The notes under the pieces: generated by a model
Told to the model about the DNA's origin: nothing
Databases searched by the model: none
What the model saw: the letters and a program-made list of their open reading frames with translations, nothing else
DNA from: Bradyrhizobium sp. CCBAU 51765
GTDB taxonomy: Bacteria > Pseudomonadota > Alphaproteobacteria > Rhizobiales > Xanthobacteraceae
Direction of reading: 5' to 3'
NCBI RefSeq assembly: GCF_015291725.1
Contig: NZ_CP030038.1
Coordinates: 2,469,001 to 2,533,000 of the forward strand
DNA length: 64,000 nt
Position numbers and translations under genes: made by a program
Shown: in pieces, positions 46,583-56,039 of the stretch
Numbering within the stretch: position 1 is the first letter of the stretch
How the letters are laid out: every line of letters starts with the position of its first letter

Positions 46583-48283
46583 ATGCGCATTCTGCTCCTG
46601 TCGCATTCCTTCAACAGCCTGACGCAGCGGCTCCATGTCGAGCTCAGGGAGCGAGGCCACGATGTCGCGGTCGAGCTCGACATCCATGCCGAGGTCACGC
46701 GCGAGAGCGTGGCGCTTTATCGGCCGGACCTTATGATCGCGCCGTTCCTGAAGCGGGCGATCCCTGACGACGTCTGGCGCGGCGTGCGTTGTCTGGTCGT
46801 TCATCCCGGTCCGCCCGGCGACCGCGGTCCGGCGGCGCTCGACTGGGCGATTCTGGATGGGGCAGGCGAGTGGGGCGTCACGGTCTTGCAGGCGGACGGC
46901 GAGTTCGATGCCGGCCCGGTCTGGGCGTTCCGCAGCTTCCCGATGCGGCGCGCAGCCAAGTCCAGCATCTACCGCAACGAGGTAACGTGCTGCGCGGTTG
47001 CGGCAGTGCTCGAAGCTGTCGCGGCGATCGAATCCGGACGGCCTGCCCCGCAGCCGATGGATACGGGCGATCCGCGCATTCGCGTGCGCGGACCTTGCCG
47101 CCAGGCGGACCGGGCGATCGACTGGCAGCACGACACCACCGCGACCGTGCTGCGCAAGATCGACAGCGCCGACGGCATGCCGGGCCTGGCCGACAGCCTG
47201 TTCTTCCAGGAGGTCAGGCTGTTCGATGCGCATGAGGCGCACGGCATCTCCGGCGTGCCCGGTACCGTCGTCGCGCAATGCGACGGCGCGCTGGCGCGCG
47301 CCACGGTCGATGGTGCGGTCTGGATCGGGCATGTCAGGAAGCTCGCGCCGAAGAGCCTGAAGCTGCCGGCCGCGAAAGTCTTCGCTGCCGAGGCGGCGCA
47401 GCTGCCGCGCCGGCCCGGCTGCGGCTACGCCCCGATCCGGTATCGCGAGCATGGCGAGGTCGGCGAACTCGCGTTCTCCTTCTACAACGGCGCCATGGCG
47501 ACCGGCGACTGCGAGGCCCTGCTCGAGGCCTATCGCGCGGCGCTGGCGCGCCCGACCAGGGTGCTGCTTCTGACCGGTGGCCGGGACTATTGGTCGAACG
47601 GCATTCATCTTGCCGAAATTGAGACGGCCGATAGCCCCGCGGATGAGTCCTGGCGCAACATCAATGCGATCGACGATCTTGCCCGCGCGATCATCGAGAC
47701 CACCGACCGCCTGGTCGTCTCGGTCATTCGCGGCAATGCGGGTGCGGGCGGCGTCTTCCTCAGTCTTGCCGCCGACGAGGTCTGGGCGAGCGACCAGATC
47801 GTTCTCAATCCGCATTACAAGGACATGGGCAATCTTTACGGCTCGGAATACTGGACCTATCTGCTGCCGCGCCGTGCGGGCGCCGCGAACGCAACCCGGA
47901 TCACACAATGCCGACTCCCGATGGGCGTGGCGGAGGCCCGCCGCCTCGGCATCGTCGATCGCGTGCTGTCGGGCGAGGCGCTCGCTGATGCTAGCCTCGT
48001 GAAGTTCGGCTCGGCCATGGCGTCGGATGCCGGCTTTGCCTCGCGCCTCGCCGCCAAGCGGCAGCGGCGCGCCGCCGACGAGGCCGAGAAGCCGCTGCAA
48101 TCCTACCGCGACGAGGAGCTGCGGCGGATGAAGCTGAATTTCTACGGCTTCGATCCGAGCTACCACGTCGCGCGCTACAATTTCATCCACAAGGTGCCGA
48201 AGTCGCGCACGCCGCTGACCATCGCCGGTCACCGTGTCAGGCGTGCGCCAGATCGGCCTGTCGGCATGGCGGTGCCATCGTGA
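46583..48283 (+). CDS. hypX: HypX (HoxX), CO-ligand-forming maturation enzyme
   Basis: 566 aa two-domain protein. The N-terminal half is a formyltransferase-like domain with VVHPGPPGDRGPAALDWAI, the N10-formyl-THF site. The C-terminal half is enoyl-CoA-hydratase-like (RGNAGAGGVFLSLAADEVWA, NPHYKDMGNLYGSEYWTYLLPRR). Known HypX converts formyl-THF through formyl-CoA to CO for the active site under aerobic conditions. It lies between hypE and hoxA, with GTGA overlap to hoxA. Its presence fits the oxygen-tolerant HupS. Confidence 0.94.
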   Translation: MRILLLSHSFNSLTQRLHVELRERGHDVAVELDIHAEVTRESVALYRPDLMIAPFLKRAIPDDVWRGVRCLVVHPGPPGDRGPAALDWAILDGAGEWGVTVLQADGEFDAGPVWAFRSFPMRRAAKSSIYRNEVTCCAVAAVLEAVAAIESGRPAPQPMDTGDPRIRVRGPCRQADRAIDWQHDTTATVLRKIDSADGMPGLADSLFFQEVRLFDAHEAHGISGVPGTVVAQCDGALARATVDGAVWIGHVRKLAPKSLKLPAAKVFAAEAAQLPRRPGCGYAPIRYREHGEVGELAFSFYNGAMATGDCEALLEAYRAALARPTRVLLLTGGRDYWSNGIHLAEIETADSPADESWRNINAIDDLARAIIETTDRLVVSVIRGNAGAGGVFLSLAADEVWASDQIVLNPHYKDMGNLYGSEYWTYLLPRRAGAANATRITQCRLPMGVAEARRLGIVDRVLSGEALADASLVKFGSAMASDAGFASRLAAKRQRRAADEAEKPLQSYRDEELRRMKLNFYGFDPSYHVARYNFIHKVPKSRTPLTIAGHRVRRAPDRPVGMAVPS

Positions 48284-49737
48284 GCATTCAGGGAACCATT
48301 CTCGTCATCGACGACGAGGTCCGCTCGCGGGAAGCGCTGCGGCGCGTGCTCAGGGAGGATTTCGAGGTGCTCTGCGTCGGCAATGCGACCGATGCGGAGA
48401 AGCTGCTGGAGGGCGAGATCGTCCACGCGATCCTCTGCGACCAGCGGATGCCGCACGAATCTGGCGTGAGCTTCCTGAAGCGCGTCCGCGAGCTCTGGCC
48501 GGATCCGGTGCGGATGATCATCTCCGGCTATTCGGACTCCGAGGACATCATCGCAGGATTGAACGAGGCCGGCATCTATCAATACATCACCAAGCCCTGG
48601 CAGCCGGACCAGCTGGTCGAAACCGTTAAGGAGGCGGTTCAGCTCTATCGGCTGCAGAAGGAGACCGAGACCGCCGGCGTCGACGTCAAGGCGACCTCGG
48701 GGCACATCAAGAAAGTCGTCTCGGTCAAGCGCGGCGTGGCCAAGCAGCTCTACGATTTCGACCGCATCGTGCATTCGACGGAAAGCCCGATGCACGCCGT
48801 GATCGAGCTCGGCAAGCGCGCCGCCGACTACGATATCTCGGTTCTGATCACCGGGGAATCCGGCACCGGCAAGGAGCTTCTGGCCCGCGCGATCCACTAC
48901 GGCTCGGCCCGGGCCAACAAGGCATTCGTGGTCGAGAACTGCGGCGCGCTGCCGGACGAGCTCCTGGAAAGCGAGCTGTTCGGTTGCAAGAAGGGCGCCT
49001 TCACCGGCGCCTACCAGGACCGCATCGGCCTGTTCGAGGTCGCCGATGGCGGCACGATCTTCCTCGACGAGATCGGCGAGACCTCGCCGGCGTTCCAGGT
49101 CAAGCTGCTGCGTGTGCTGCAGGAGAGCGAGATCCGGCCGCTCGGCGCGCAGCGCGTGCGCAAGGTCGACGTTCGCGTGGTGGCGGCGACCAATCGCGAC
49201 CTGGAGGCGGAGGTCGAGGCCGGTCGCTTCCGGCGTGACCTGTACTACCGCCTTGCCGCATTCCCGGTGCACATGCCGGCGCTGCGGGAGCGCCCGATGG
49301 ACATCCCGCTGATTGCGGAGGGCGTGCTGTCGGCGGTCAAGAGTTCCTTCAACCGGCCGAAGCTGCGGTTTGCGCGCTCGGCGCTGGACGAATTCGGCAA
49401 GTATCACTGGCCGGGCAACGTACGCGAGCTCCAGAACGAGATCCAGCGCATGGTCGTGCTCGCCGACCGGGACGAGCTGCGCGCGCCGCCGCTGCTCGGC
49501 CGCCGCAACGGGAAGCGATCCGCGCCGCTGCCGACCCACGGCAAGCTGAACGGATCGGCCTCGCTGAAAGACAAGGTGGAGGATCTCGAGAAGTCGGTTA
49601 TCATGAACTGCCTGGAGAGGAACGACGGAAACATCAGTCGTGTCGCCAGCGAGCTGGGTCTCTCGCGGGTAGGGCTCAGGAACAAGCTGACCAGGTATGA
49701 TCTGAGAAAAAATGCCAAAGGCGACGCATTCTCCTGA
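48280..49737 (+). CDS. hoxA: Hydrogenase transcriptional activator HoxA (NtrC family)
   Basis: 485 aa sigma54-dependent response regulator. The receiver domain has the acidic pair Asp11-Asp12 and the phosphoacceptor Asp54 in ILCDQRMP, and a switch Lys in ITKPWQP. The AAA+ domain has Walker A GESGTGKE, the sigma54-contact loop GAFTGA and [11 protein letters not shown]. The C-terminal FIS-type HTH is [23 protein letters not shown] start. It should act on the -24/-12 promoters before hupS and possibly hupG. In R. eutropha, HoxA is active when not phosphorylated; the same may hold here. Confidence 0.95.
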   Translation: MSIQGTILVIDDEVRSREALRRVLREDFEVLCVGNATDAEKLLEGEIVHAILCDQRMPHESGVSFLKRVRELWPDPVRMIISGYSDSEDIIAGLNEAGIYQYITKPWQPDQLVETVKEAVQLYRLQKETETAGVDVKATSGHIKKVVSVKRGVAKQLYDFDRIVHSTESPMHAVIELGKRAADYDISVLITGESGTGKELLARAIHYGSARANKAFVVENCGALPDELLESELFGCKKGAFTGAYQDRIGLFEVADGGTIFLDEIGETSPAFQVKLLRVLQESEIRPLGAQRVRKVDVRVVAATNRDLEAEVEAGRFRRDLYYRLAAFPVHMPALRERPMDIPLIAEGVLSAVKSSFNRPKLRFARSALDEFGKYHWPGNVRELQNEIQRMVVLADRDELRAPPLLGRRNGKRSAPLPTHGKLNGSASLKDKVEDLEKSVIMNCLERNDGNISRVASELGLSRVGLRNKLTRYDLRKNAKGDAFS

Positions 49738-51079
49738 AGCAAGCGAGACGGATTCGCTGCTCAAGCTGGTCACCAGCGGCGGCGCGATCGAGTTCGACCG
49801 CGAGCGCGAAGGCGCCTGGATCGAAGTCATCCGCAAGATGGACGAGGTCTATTCGGACCTGTTGCGCTATGAGGTCGACCTCGAGCACAAGAATGCGGAG
49901 CTGGAGGAGGCGCAGGCCTTCGTCACCAACGTCATCGAATCGGTCTCGGACATCCTGATCGTCTGCGACGCCAAGGGAATGGTGCAGCAGGTCAATTCCG
50001 CGTTCCAGCATGCGCTCGGCCGCAGTGTCGGGGACGTGGTCGGCCGGAACATTGCCGACGTCATCGATGTCGCCGACGGTGCCAAGCTGCTGCCGCTGCT
50101 GAGGCCGCGCGGCACGCCGGACGTCGTCGACGGTGAATTGAGGTTCGCGACGGACGGCGGCAGCACCGATCTGTTCGCGATCAACAGCTCGCCGCGCCAC
50201 GATCATCGCGGCCGCTTTATCGGCGTGGTGCTGACGGGGCGGCCGATCGGCGAGCTGCGCCGCGCCTATGAGGCGCTGCACAAGGCCCATCACGAATTGC
50301 AGCGCGCCCAGCGGCAACTGGTCGAGCAGGAGAAGATGGCGAGCCTCGGCCGTCTCGTCGCCGGCGTCGCGCACGAGTTGAACAATCCGATCAGCTTCGT
50401 CTACGGCAACATTCACACCCTGATCCGCTACCGAGCGGCCATCGTCGCCTATCTCGACGCGATCCACGGCAAGGGGCGGGCGAACGATCTCGCCGCGCTG
50501 AAGAAGAGCCTGCGCATCGACGAGGTGATGGAGGATTTCGGCCCGCTGATCGAGGGCACCATGGAGGGTGCGGTCCGGATCAGCGAGATCGTGAAGAATC
50601 TGCGCCGCCTCTCCTTCAGCAAGCTCGGCGAGGTCGAGCGTGTCAATATCGAGCGTTTGATCAACACCGCGGTGCTGTGGGCCGTCCGCACCAAGCAGGT
50701 GCGCATCGACCTGCAGATGGAGCTCGAGCCGGAACTCTGGATCTCCGGCAACGAGGGACAACTGCACCAGGTCATCGTCAATCTCGTCGAGAACGCGATC
50801 GACGCGATGCGCGGCACCGAATTGCCGCGGCTGGTCGTCTCGACGGCGCGCAAGGGCAACGAGATCCTGTTCCGGATTTCGGACAATGGTCCGGGAATCG
50901 ACAAGGATCACATCAGTCACATCTTCGAGCCGTTCTTCACGACCAAGCGAGTCGGCGAGGGCACGGGGCTCGGCCTCTGGATCAGCTACGGCATTGTGCG
51001 CGAGCACGGCGGCGAGCTTCTCGCCGCGAATGAGCCGGACGGCGGCGCGACGTTTTCTTTTGCGTTGCCGGCAGCGTAG
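49712..51079 (+). CDS. hupT: PAS-containing sensor histidine kinase (HupT/HoxJ type)
   Basis: 455 aa, soluble (no membrane span), as expected for a kinase that reads the cytoplasmic HupUV. PAS domain about residues 70-190 (VTNVIESVSDILIVCDAKGM). H-box VAGVAHELNNPISFVYGN with the phospho-His. N-box NLVENAIDAMRG, G1 ISDNGPGIDKDHI, F and G2 FEPFFTTKRVGEGTGLGLWISYG. It overlaps hoxA by 26 bp. Together HupUV, HupT and HoxA form the H2-sensing chain. The symbol follows the family; hoxJ is a synonym in other species. Confidence 0.92.
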   Translation: MPKATHSPEASETDSLLKLVTSGGAIEFDREREGAWIEVIRKMDEVYSDLLRYEVDLEHKNAELEEAQAFVTNVIESVSDILIVCDAKGMVQQVNSAFQHALGRSVGDVVGRNIADVIDVADGAKLLPLLRPRGTPDVVDGELRFATDGGSTDLFAINSSPRHDHRGRFIGVVLTGRPIGELRRAYEALHKAHHELQRAQRQLVEQEKMASLGRLVAGVAHELNNPISFVYGNIHTLIRYRAAIVAYLDAIHGKGRANDLAALKKSLRIDEVMEDFGPLIEGTMEGAVRISEIVKNLRRLSFSKLGEVERVNIERLINTAVLWAVRTKQVRIDLQMELEPELWISGNEGQLHQVIVNLVENAIDAMRGTELPRLVVSTARKGNEILFRISDNGPGIDKDHISHIFEPFFTTKRVGEGTGLGLWISYGIVREHGGELLAANEPDGGATFSFALPAA

Positions 51080-51250
51080 ACCGGCGCCGCCTCTTCGACA
51101 CCGGCGTCTATTGCGGGTCGATTCCGGCCGTCTTGACGATCCGTCCCCACTTGCCGATCTCGGCTTTCAGAAGGGCTTCAAGGGCTTCCGGGGCCGCCCG
51201 CTCGGGCTCCACTGGAGCCATAGCTCGGCAAAGCGGCCGACAATCCGGGC

Positions 51251-51300
51251 GATTGGCGATTGTCTTGGCCGGTCTGTCCAGAGGCTTGGGCTATGCGCGA
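51251..51300. promoter_or_regulatory. Shared upstream element, copy 1 (cupin gene)
   Basis: Starts GATTGGCGAT, contains TGGCCG and TCTGTCCAGA and ends CTATGCGC. It aligns without gaps to 53011-53060 with about 38 of 50 positions identical. It lies about 105 bp before the cupin start. Confidence 0.6.
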
Positions 51301-51355
51301 CGCCCCGGAGCGACGAAGTATGGACCGACGCCCACACGAGCCTCGGAGACCGACA

Positions 51356-51790
51356 ATGGAAGCTGGCATCGCAACCACATTCGAGCAGACTGATTTCGCG
51401 GGGATCAGCACCAGGATCATCAATTCCGGCACAAGCCCATTCACGATTCTGGACATGACGATCAAGCCAGGCTTCGGCGCACCGGCCCATATTTCCGCGT
51501 CCGAGGACAAGGTGTTCGTCGTTCTCGAGGGAACGCTGAGATATCTCATCGGCGACCAGACCGAGGTCGTAGAGCCCGGGGCACGCGTGCAGGTTCCGAA
51601 AGGCGTGGTTCATGGGTTCACGAATGTCGGCTCCCGTGATGCGCGCCACATCTTGGTCTCGACGCCGCGAAAGCACGAGGAATTCTTTCGCGATCTCCGC
51701 GACATCCCCGAACCACGGGAGCAGAATATGAATCTCCTGCCTGGGATCGCCCAGCGGCACGATCAAATGATCGTCGGACCTTTGCCATAG
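51356..51790 (+). CDS. Small cupin-domain protein
   Basis: Single-domain cupin, 144 aa. Cupin motif 1 region TIKPGFGAPAHISASEDKVFVVLEG has one His and a Glu and the second motif PKGVVHGFTNVG has the other His, so a metal site is likely but one usual His of motif 1 may be missing. Cytoplasmic; no signal. Enzyme or sensor role unknown. ATG 51356 follows GGAG by 8 nt; the frame is open from 51260. The regulator LysR and a monooxygenase follow, and the last shares its upstream element. Confidence 0.8.
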   Translation: MEAGIATTFEQTDFAGISTRIINSGTSPFTILDMTIKPGFGAPAHISASEDKVFVVLEGTLRYLIGDQTEVVEPGARVQVPKGVVHGFTNVGSRDARHILVSTPRKHEEFFRDLRDIPEPREQNMNLLPGIAQRHDQMIVGPLP

Positions 51791-52135
51791 CGTTCGCGCC
51801 TTCCGGCACCGGGGTTCTGAAGGGCGATATCGACCCGCAGATCGAGCGAGGAAACGGGTCGAACGATGGCGGGGAGGTCCCCGATCCCCGGATGTCTCAT
51901 CCCTGGCTGTGACCGACCCATCTTCCGGCGGGCGTTCGTAAAAACGAGGATGTGAAGAAGGGGACAGCGCCCGATATCGTACTATCGCGCGATAGATGCG
52001 GACTCTCGAACACTCCAGATCCCGCCCATCCATACTTGGGGATGGCCGCCGGAGCGCTCATCGCCGGCTTCCGGAAGCGGCACGCCATTTCGCCCGTGAT
52101 CCCATCAGACATCACGGCTCGCTGAGCGCGCGCTG
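51791..52135. promoter_or_regulatory. Gap before lysR with perfect palindrome
   Basis: No gene is seen in this 345-bp gap. CTATCGCGCGATAG at 51982-51995 is a perfect 14-bp palindrome about 140 bp before the LysR start, a candidate regulator-binding site. Confidence 0.45.
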
Positions 52136-53005
52136 ATGGATCTCAACGCGCTCAAGACATTCATTGACGTCGTTCGCGCGGGCAGCTTCTCCGGAGCCGC
52201 GCGCCGGACAGGGATGCCGCGGTCTTCCGTGAGCCTGCGCATTCGCAATCTCGAGAGCTCGCTGGGCGTTCGCCTGTTCAAACGGTCGACACGCGCCTTC
52301 GCCCTGACCGCCGAAGGGCAGGATCTGTATCAGCGATCGGAGGGCGCCCTGGCGTCCCTGGTCGATACCCTCGCCGATCTGAAGCAGGTCGAACCATCTC
52401 ATGCGGGCGAGATCCGCATGACGCTGCCTGCGGACTTTCCGGCAAAGATCGTTGCCCCGGCCATCTCGGAATTCTGCGCGGCATATCCGAAGGTGCGGAT
52501 CGATGTGGTTCCGACCAACGCGGTGCTCGACCTCGTCTCCGAGAATGTCGATGTCGCACTGCGGATCGGTGCCGCCAATCCCCAGGACGCCGTCGTGCGG
52601 GCGGCGCTCGACATGGAATTGGGCTTTTATGCGAGCGCCGATTATATGCGCCGTCACGGTGCTCCGGCGAGCATCGCCAGGGCAACGCGGCTGATCGGCC
52701 CACGGCAGCCGGAACTGCGCCGCCTTTTCGAACAGTGCCTCGATGGCGGGGTCCTGCCTCAATTCCACGTTACGGTCGACAGCTTCACGTTCATCCGCGA
52801 ACTGGTGCTGCTCGGTCAGGGCATCGGCCTCCTGCCCGGGTCGCTATGCAGAACGGCGTTGGCGTCCGGCGCTCTCGTGAAGGCCTTCCCCGTTTCGGCT
52901 TCGGTCAGACTCCAACTCACCTATCCCTCGCGCGCCGACATCTCCTCGAAAGTGAGGGTGTTCGCAGAGATACTTGCCCGTCATCTGAAAGCGGCCGTCG
53001 CCTAA
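52136..53005 (+). CDS. LysR-family transcriptional regulator
   Basis: LTTR of 289 aa. HTH in LKTFIDVVRAGSFSGAARRT followed by GMPRSSVSLRIRNLESSLGV; the effector domain opens with GEIRMTLPADFPAKIVAP, as in CrgA/DmlR-type regulators. It sits between the cupin and the flavin monooxygenase, both of which carry the GATTGGCGAT element upstream, so it may regulate both. Confidence 0.92.
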   Translation: MDLNALKTFIDVVRAGSFSGAARRTGMPRSSVSLRIRNLESSLGVRLFKRSTRAFALTAEGQDLYQRSEGALASLVDTLADLKQVEPSHAGEIRMTLPADFPAKIVAPAISEFCAAYPKVRIDVVPTNAVLDLVSENVDVALRIGAANPQDAVVRAALDMELGFYASADYMRRHGAPASIARATRLIGPRQPELRRLFEQCLDGGVLPQFHVTVDSFTFIRELVLLGQGIGLLPGSLCRTALASGALVKAFPVSASVRLQLTYPSRADISSKVRVFAEILARHLKAAVA

Positions 53006-53010
53006 GCGCC

Positions 53011-53060
53011 GATTGGCGATCTTGCTGGCCGTTCTGTCCAGAAGTGCAGGCTATGCGCTG
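53011..53060. promoter_or_regulatory. Shared upstream element, copy 2 (monooxygenase gene)
   Basis: Aligns with 51251-51300 (see that entry). It begins 5 bp after the lysR stop and lies about 180 bp before the monooxygenase ATG. TCTGTCCAGA in the middle is a near-palindrome. Confidence 0.6.
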
Positions 53061-53193
53061 CGCGTCTTTACGACAGAATGTCAGCCGACGCACCCGGGCC
53101 CTGGAGATCACGGCCAGTGAAGGCGTCGTCACGACGCCGCTTCATTGGCAGCCCCATGGCCGAAGGACCGGGCCGGACAACACAAAGGGATTC

Positions 53194-54240
53194 ATGATGG
53201 ACAGATCGCTTCCAATCTCGATGCTCGATTTTTCTCCGAAGTACAATGGCGACGGTACGCGTCAAGCCCTGGCCCGCACTGTCGAGCGCGCGCAGCATGC
53301 GGAGGCGCTGGGCTATCGACGCTTCTGGTTCACCGAGCATCACAACGTGCCGCGGCTGACCAATGCGGCGCCACCTGTCGTGCTTGCTCATGTTGCGAGC
53401 CGTACGCGATCGATCCGCGTCGGCTCCGGCGGCGCAATGTTGCCCAACCATTCACCCCTCCTGATTGCCGAACAATTCGGAACATTGGCGGCGCTTCATC
53501 CCGGCCGGGTCGATCTCGGACTCGGACGCGCAACGGGTGGACCAGGGTCGGACGCTGACACGCTCCGGATGCTACGCAAGGCGCCCGATGCGCGCATGCG
53601 ATTTGACGCTGACCTCGACGAATTGCTGGCGCTCCTGCGCGAGCCGCAATCGGGCGACAGTCCATATGCACCTGGGCGCGGCCTCGATGTACCCGTCTGG
53701 TTGCTGGGGTGTTCAACGGCCTCGGCGACAATGGCGGGCAAGCTCGGCCTGCCGTTCTCCTACGGGACCCATATCGCGCCCGATGATTTGATTCCTGCCA
53801 TGCAGACGTATCGCGCGCATTTCCGGCCGGGCGCCACGATGCGATCTCCGCATGCGATGGTGTCGGCCTTTATCATCGCGGCAGACACGGATGCAGAGGC
53901 GGAGGAAATGATGGCTGGCGTCCGGCCGATCCTGGTGCAATGGTTTCGCAAGAAGCTGCCGGCGTCGGCGCCGGACGCGATTGCGGCGCCCGTCGCAGCC
54001 ATGCCCGAGCGTTTGTCCTACGCCATCGTTGGTGGGCCGGAAACGGTGCGTTCCGGTATCCAGGGAATGATCAGGAGAACGCACGCAGACGAACTCATGA
54101 TCATCACGTTCATCCAGGACACCGCCGCGGCCTATCGCTCCTATCAGATCGTCGCCAGTGTCTGCCAGGAGATCGATAGAGGGGCGGCTGACGACGAACC
54201 CATTCAGCCGGGTAATCGCGGAAACGTATGGGAGCTATGA
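53194..54240 (+). CDS. LLM-class flavin-dependent oxidoreductase (luciferase-like monooxygenase)
   Basis: Bacterial-luciferase-family enzyme, 348 aa, expected to use FMNH2 or F420-like flavin and O2. Family stretches are RAQHAEALGYRRFWFTEHHNVPRL near residue 30, VLAHVASRTRSIRVGSGGAMLPNHSPL, LAALHPGRVDLGLGRATGGPGSD, and C-terminal MIITFIQDTAAAYRSYQIVA. The start is ATG 53194, followed at once by a second ATG; the frame is open upstream to 52735. Downstream of lysR and the shared element. Substrate unknown. Confidence 0.92.
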   Translation: MMDRSLPISMLDFSPKYNGDGTRQALARTVERAQHAEALGYRRFWFTEHHNVPRLTNAAPPVVLAHVASRTRSIRVGSGGAMLPNHSPLLIAEQFGTLAALHPGRVDLGLGRATGGPGSDADTLRMLRKAPDARMRFDADLDELLALLREPQSGDSPYAPGRGLDVPVWLLGCSTASATMAGKLGLPFSYGTHIAPDDLIPAMQTYRAHFRPGATMRSPHAMVSAFIIAADTDAEAEEMMAGVRPILVQWFRKKLPASAPDAIAAPVAAMPERLSYAIVGGPETVRSGIQGMIRRTHADELMIITFIQDTAAAYRSYQIVASVCQEIDRGAADDEPIQPGNRGNVWEL

Positions 54241-54347
54241 ACCATGTTTGGCGATGCCCGGAGCGCTCTTGCGAACGCTCGGAGCATTTCCCGGCGTTAG
54301 TGAGTGGCGCCCGGCTGATCATGGGCGGGCGGCCGCATCGAGGTTCA

Positions 54348-55658
54348 TCAGGCGCGATGAAGCGCTGTCGTTGCAGGAGACGGCCGTCTCATTCGGCGTC
54401 CAGCGGCGGCGATGGTCTCCATCTCGTCGACGAGGCAGGACCGATCGATATCGACCTTGATGGCCTCGCCGAGGAAGCGAGCCGTCGTCGTGAAACGCGG
54501 CTCGGTGACCAGCCGGTCCACTGCCGCTGCGATCTCCTTCTCCGAGGCCGTTGGAGGCAATCGAAGCCCGGCGCCCTTGGCCTCGACCCGCGCCGCGTTC
54601 GCGGCCTGATCCCGTCCCATCGGAAGAACGAGCTGCGGCAAACCGTGGAGAAGCGAGCGGGTGACGGTTCCGTGGCCGCCTTGCGACACCACGGCAGAAA
54701 CGTCTTTCATGATCAGGTCATGGGGAGCGCCGCTGATCAATTGCACGTTCTGCGGAGCCCGCAGATCTGTAACCTTCAGATTGGGGCCTGTGGTCGCGAT
54801 GGCATCGATCTTGAGCATGCCCATCGCGTTGACGACGCGCTGAAACAGGTCGCGCTGGCCTTGAGCGCCGGTGCTGCAAGCGATCAAGATGCGGGGGCGC
54901 CCCGATCGCATGGACGATGCTGGCCAGGTGGCGGCCTGCCGCGAACTGGGGTGCGCGACCTTGGACCAGTTCGGCACGTCGAGCAGCGGCCCGACATACC
55001 GAAAATTGTACGGCAGAGCATCGGCCTGAAAGTCGAACGCCCGACTGGTTGCGAGCAGAAGCCGGTCAGCCCGATCGAACAGGTGCATGACGTCCGCGAG
55101 CGGGGCGAGTCCCAGATCGACGCGGGCCCGGTTGAGAAGAGGGAGAAACGAATTCAGCATCTGGGATACGGCGGCATTGGCCACGTCGACCTCGGCACGC
55201 TCTTGCGGAGTTTTCGGCTGGCCCAACCCGCTCGTGGCCGGCGGCATTCCCGGCAGGGTCCGCAGGCTGACATGGGGGGATAAAAGAGCGAGGGGCACAT
55301 CCGATGCCTCCGCTCCGAGCGCGGCGCCGAACAATACGTCCAAGCTGAGAACCGCATCCGTCGGCCCGCGGCGAATTTCGTCCCGGATATCGGCCGCATA
55401 GGCCGAGCAGGGGGCGAATACGACGCGGCGTATCCATTGCGACATGTCCGAGAGATCTGTCGGATCGGCGGCCTCTCCCGTCGGAGCGCGGCGCCATGTC
55501 ACGAATTCGAAGTCGGCGCTCTCGACTTCCGCACGCATTGCCGGATCCGCCATCACCCGGATATGATGACCATTCCGGCGCAGTTTCCGTCCCGCAGTCA
55601 GGAGAGGGCTGAGGTTTCCCAATGTGCCCCACGATGCCAGCAGAAAATGGTATAACAT
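54348..55658 (-). CDS. GT1-family (UDP-glycosyltransferase-like) glycosyltransferase
   Basis: GT-B fold glycosyltransferase, 436 aa. N-terminal acceptor half starts FLLASWGTLGNLSPLLTAGRKL, like MGT/UGT enzymes. The donor-binding motif is VVSQGGHGTVTRSLLHGLPQLVLPMGRDQAANAARV, the bacterial counterpart of the plant PSPG box. It probably glycosylates a small lipophilic molecule. Same strand as the MFS exporter and a second GT1 enzyme. Convergent with the monooxygenase gene. Confidence 0.9.
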   Translation of the reverse strand: MLYHFLLASWGTLGNLSPLLTAGRKLRRNGHHIRVMADPAMRAEVESADFEFVTWRRAPTGEAADPTDLSDMSQWIRRVVFAPCSAYAADIRDEIRRGPTDAVLSLDVLFGAALGAEASDVPLALLSPHVSLRTLPGMPPATSGLGQPKTPQERAEVDVANAAVSQMLNSFLPLLNRARVDLGLAPLADVMHLFDRADRLLLATSRAFDFQADALPYNFRYVGPLLDVPNWSKVAHPSSRQAATWPASSMRSGRPRILIACSTGAQGQRDLFQRVVNAMGMLKIDAIATTGPNLKVTDLRAPQNVQLISGAPHDLIMKDVSAVVSQGGHGTVTRSLLHGLPQLVLPMGRDQAANAARVEAKGAGLRLPPTASEKEIAAAVDRLVTEPRFTTTARFLGEAIKVDIDRSCLVDEMETIAAAGRRMRRPSPATTALHRA

Positions 55659-56039
55659 TCCAGAAGCCTCATCAGGTCGCGAAACTCACTGACGCAATCG
55701 TTCCTTTCGCGACCGGAGCAGGCGACGGGATAATTGCGTGACCGCGGGTGTAGCCGCGCTGGCCGCGCCAACGATGGTGCCATGCTGCTACCGAATGATG
55801 TCTGGTCGAGACGAAATGGTTACCTCTGTAAGAATGGCACGCGCGATCATGTGCAGTGTTCGCAGCGGTTACCGCCTCGGCGATCGCTGTCACAGTTTCG
55901 TGCGAATTAATTGATCCGCATGGCTGCTCCTGCAGGGGAAACCAGGACATTGAACGCGGCGAAGACAGATGTTTTTCACGCGAGCTCAAGCGGCTAGTCA
56001 CGAGCCGCCGCCTTAGCATGATCAGAAGCCGCCAGATGA
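55659..56039. other. Intergenic stretch between glycosyltransferase and MFS genes
   Basis: No gene is recognised. CGAAATGGTTAC at 55812-55823 nearly repeats CGAATGGTTAC at 58849-58859 upstream of the other glycosyltransferase, a possible common regulatory element. The gap suggests that the first glycosyltransferase has its own promoter. Confidence 0.4.
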
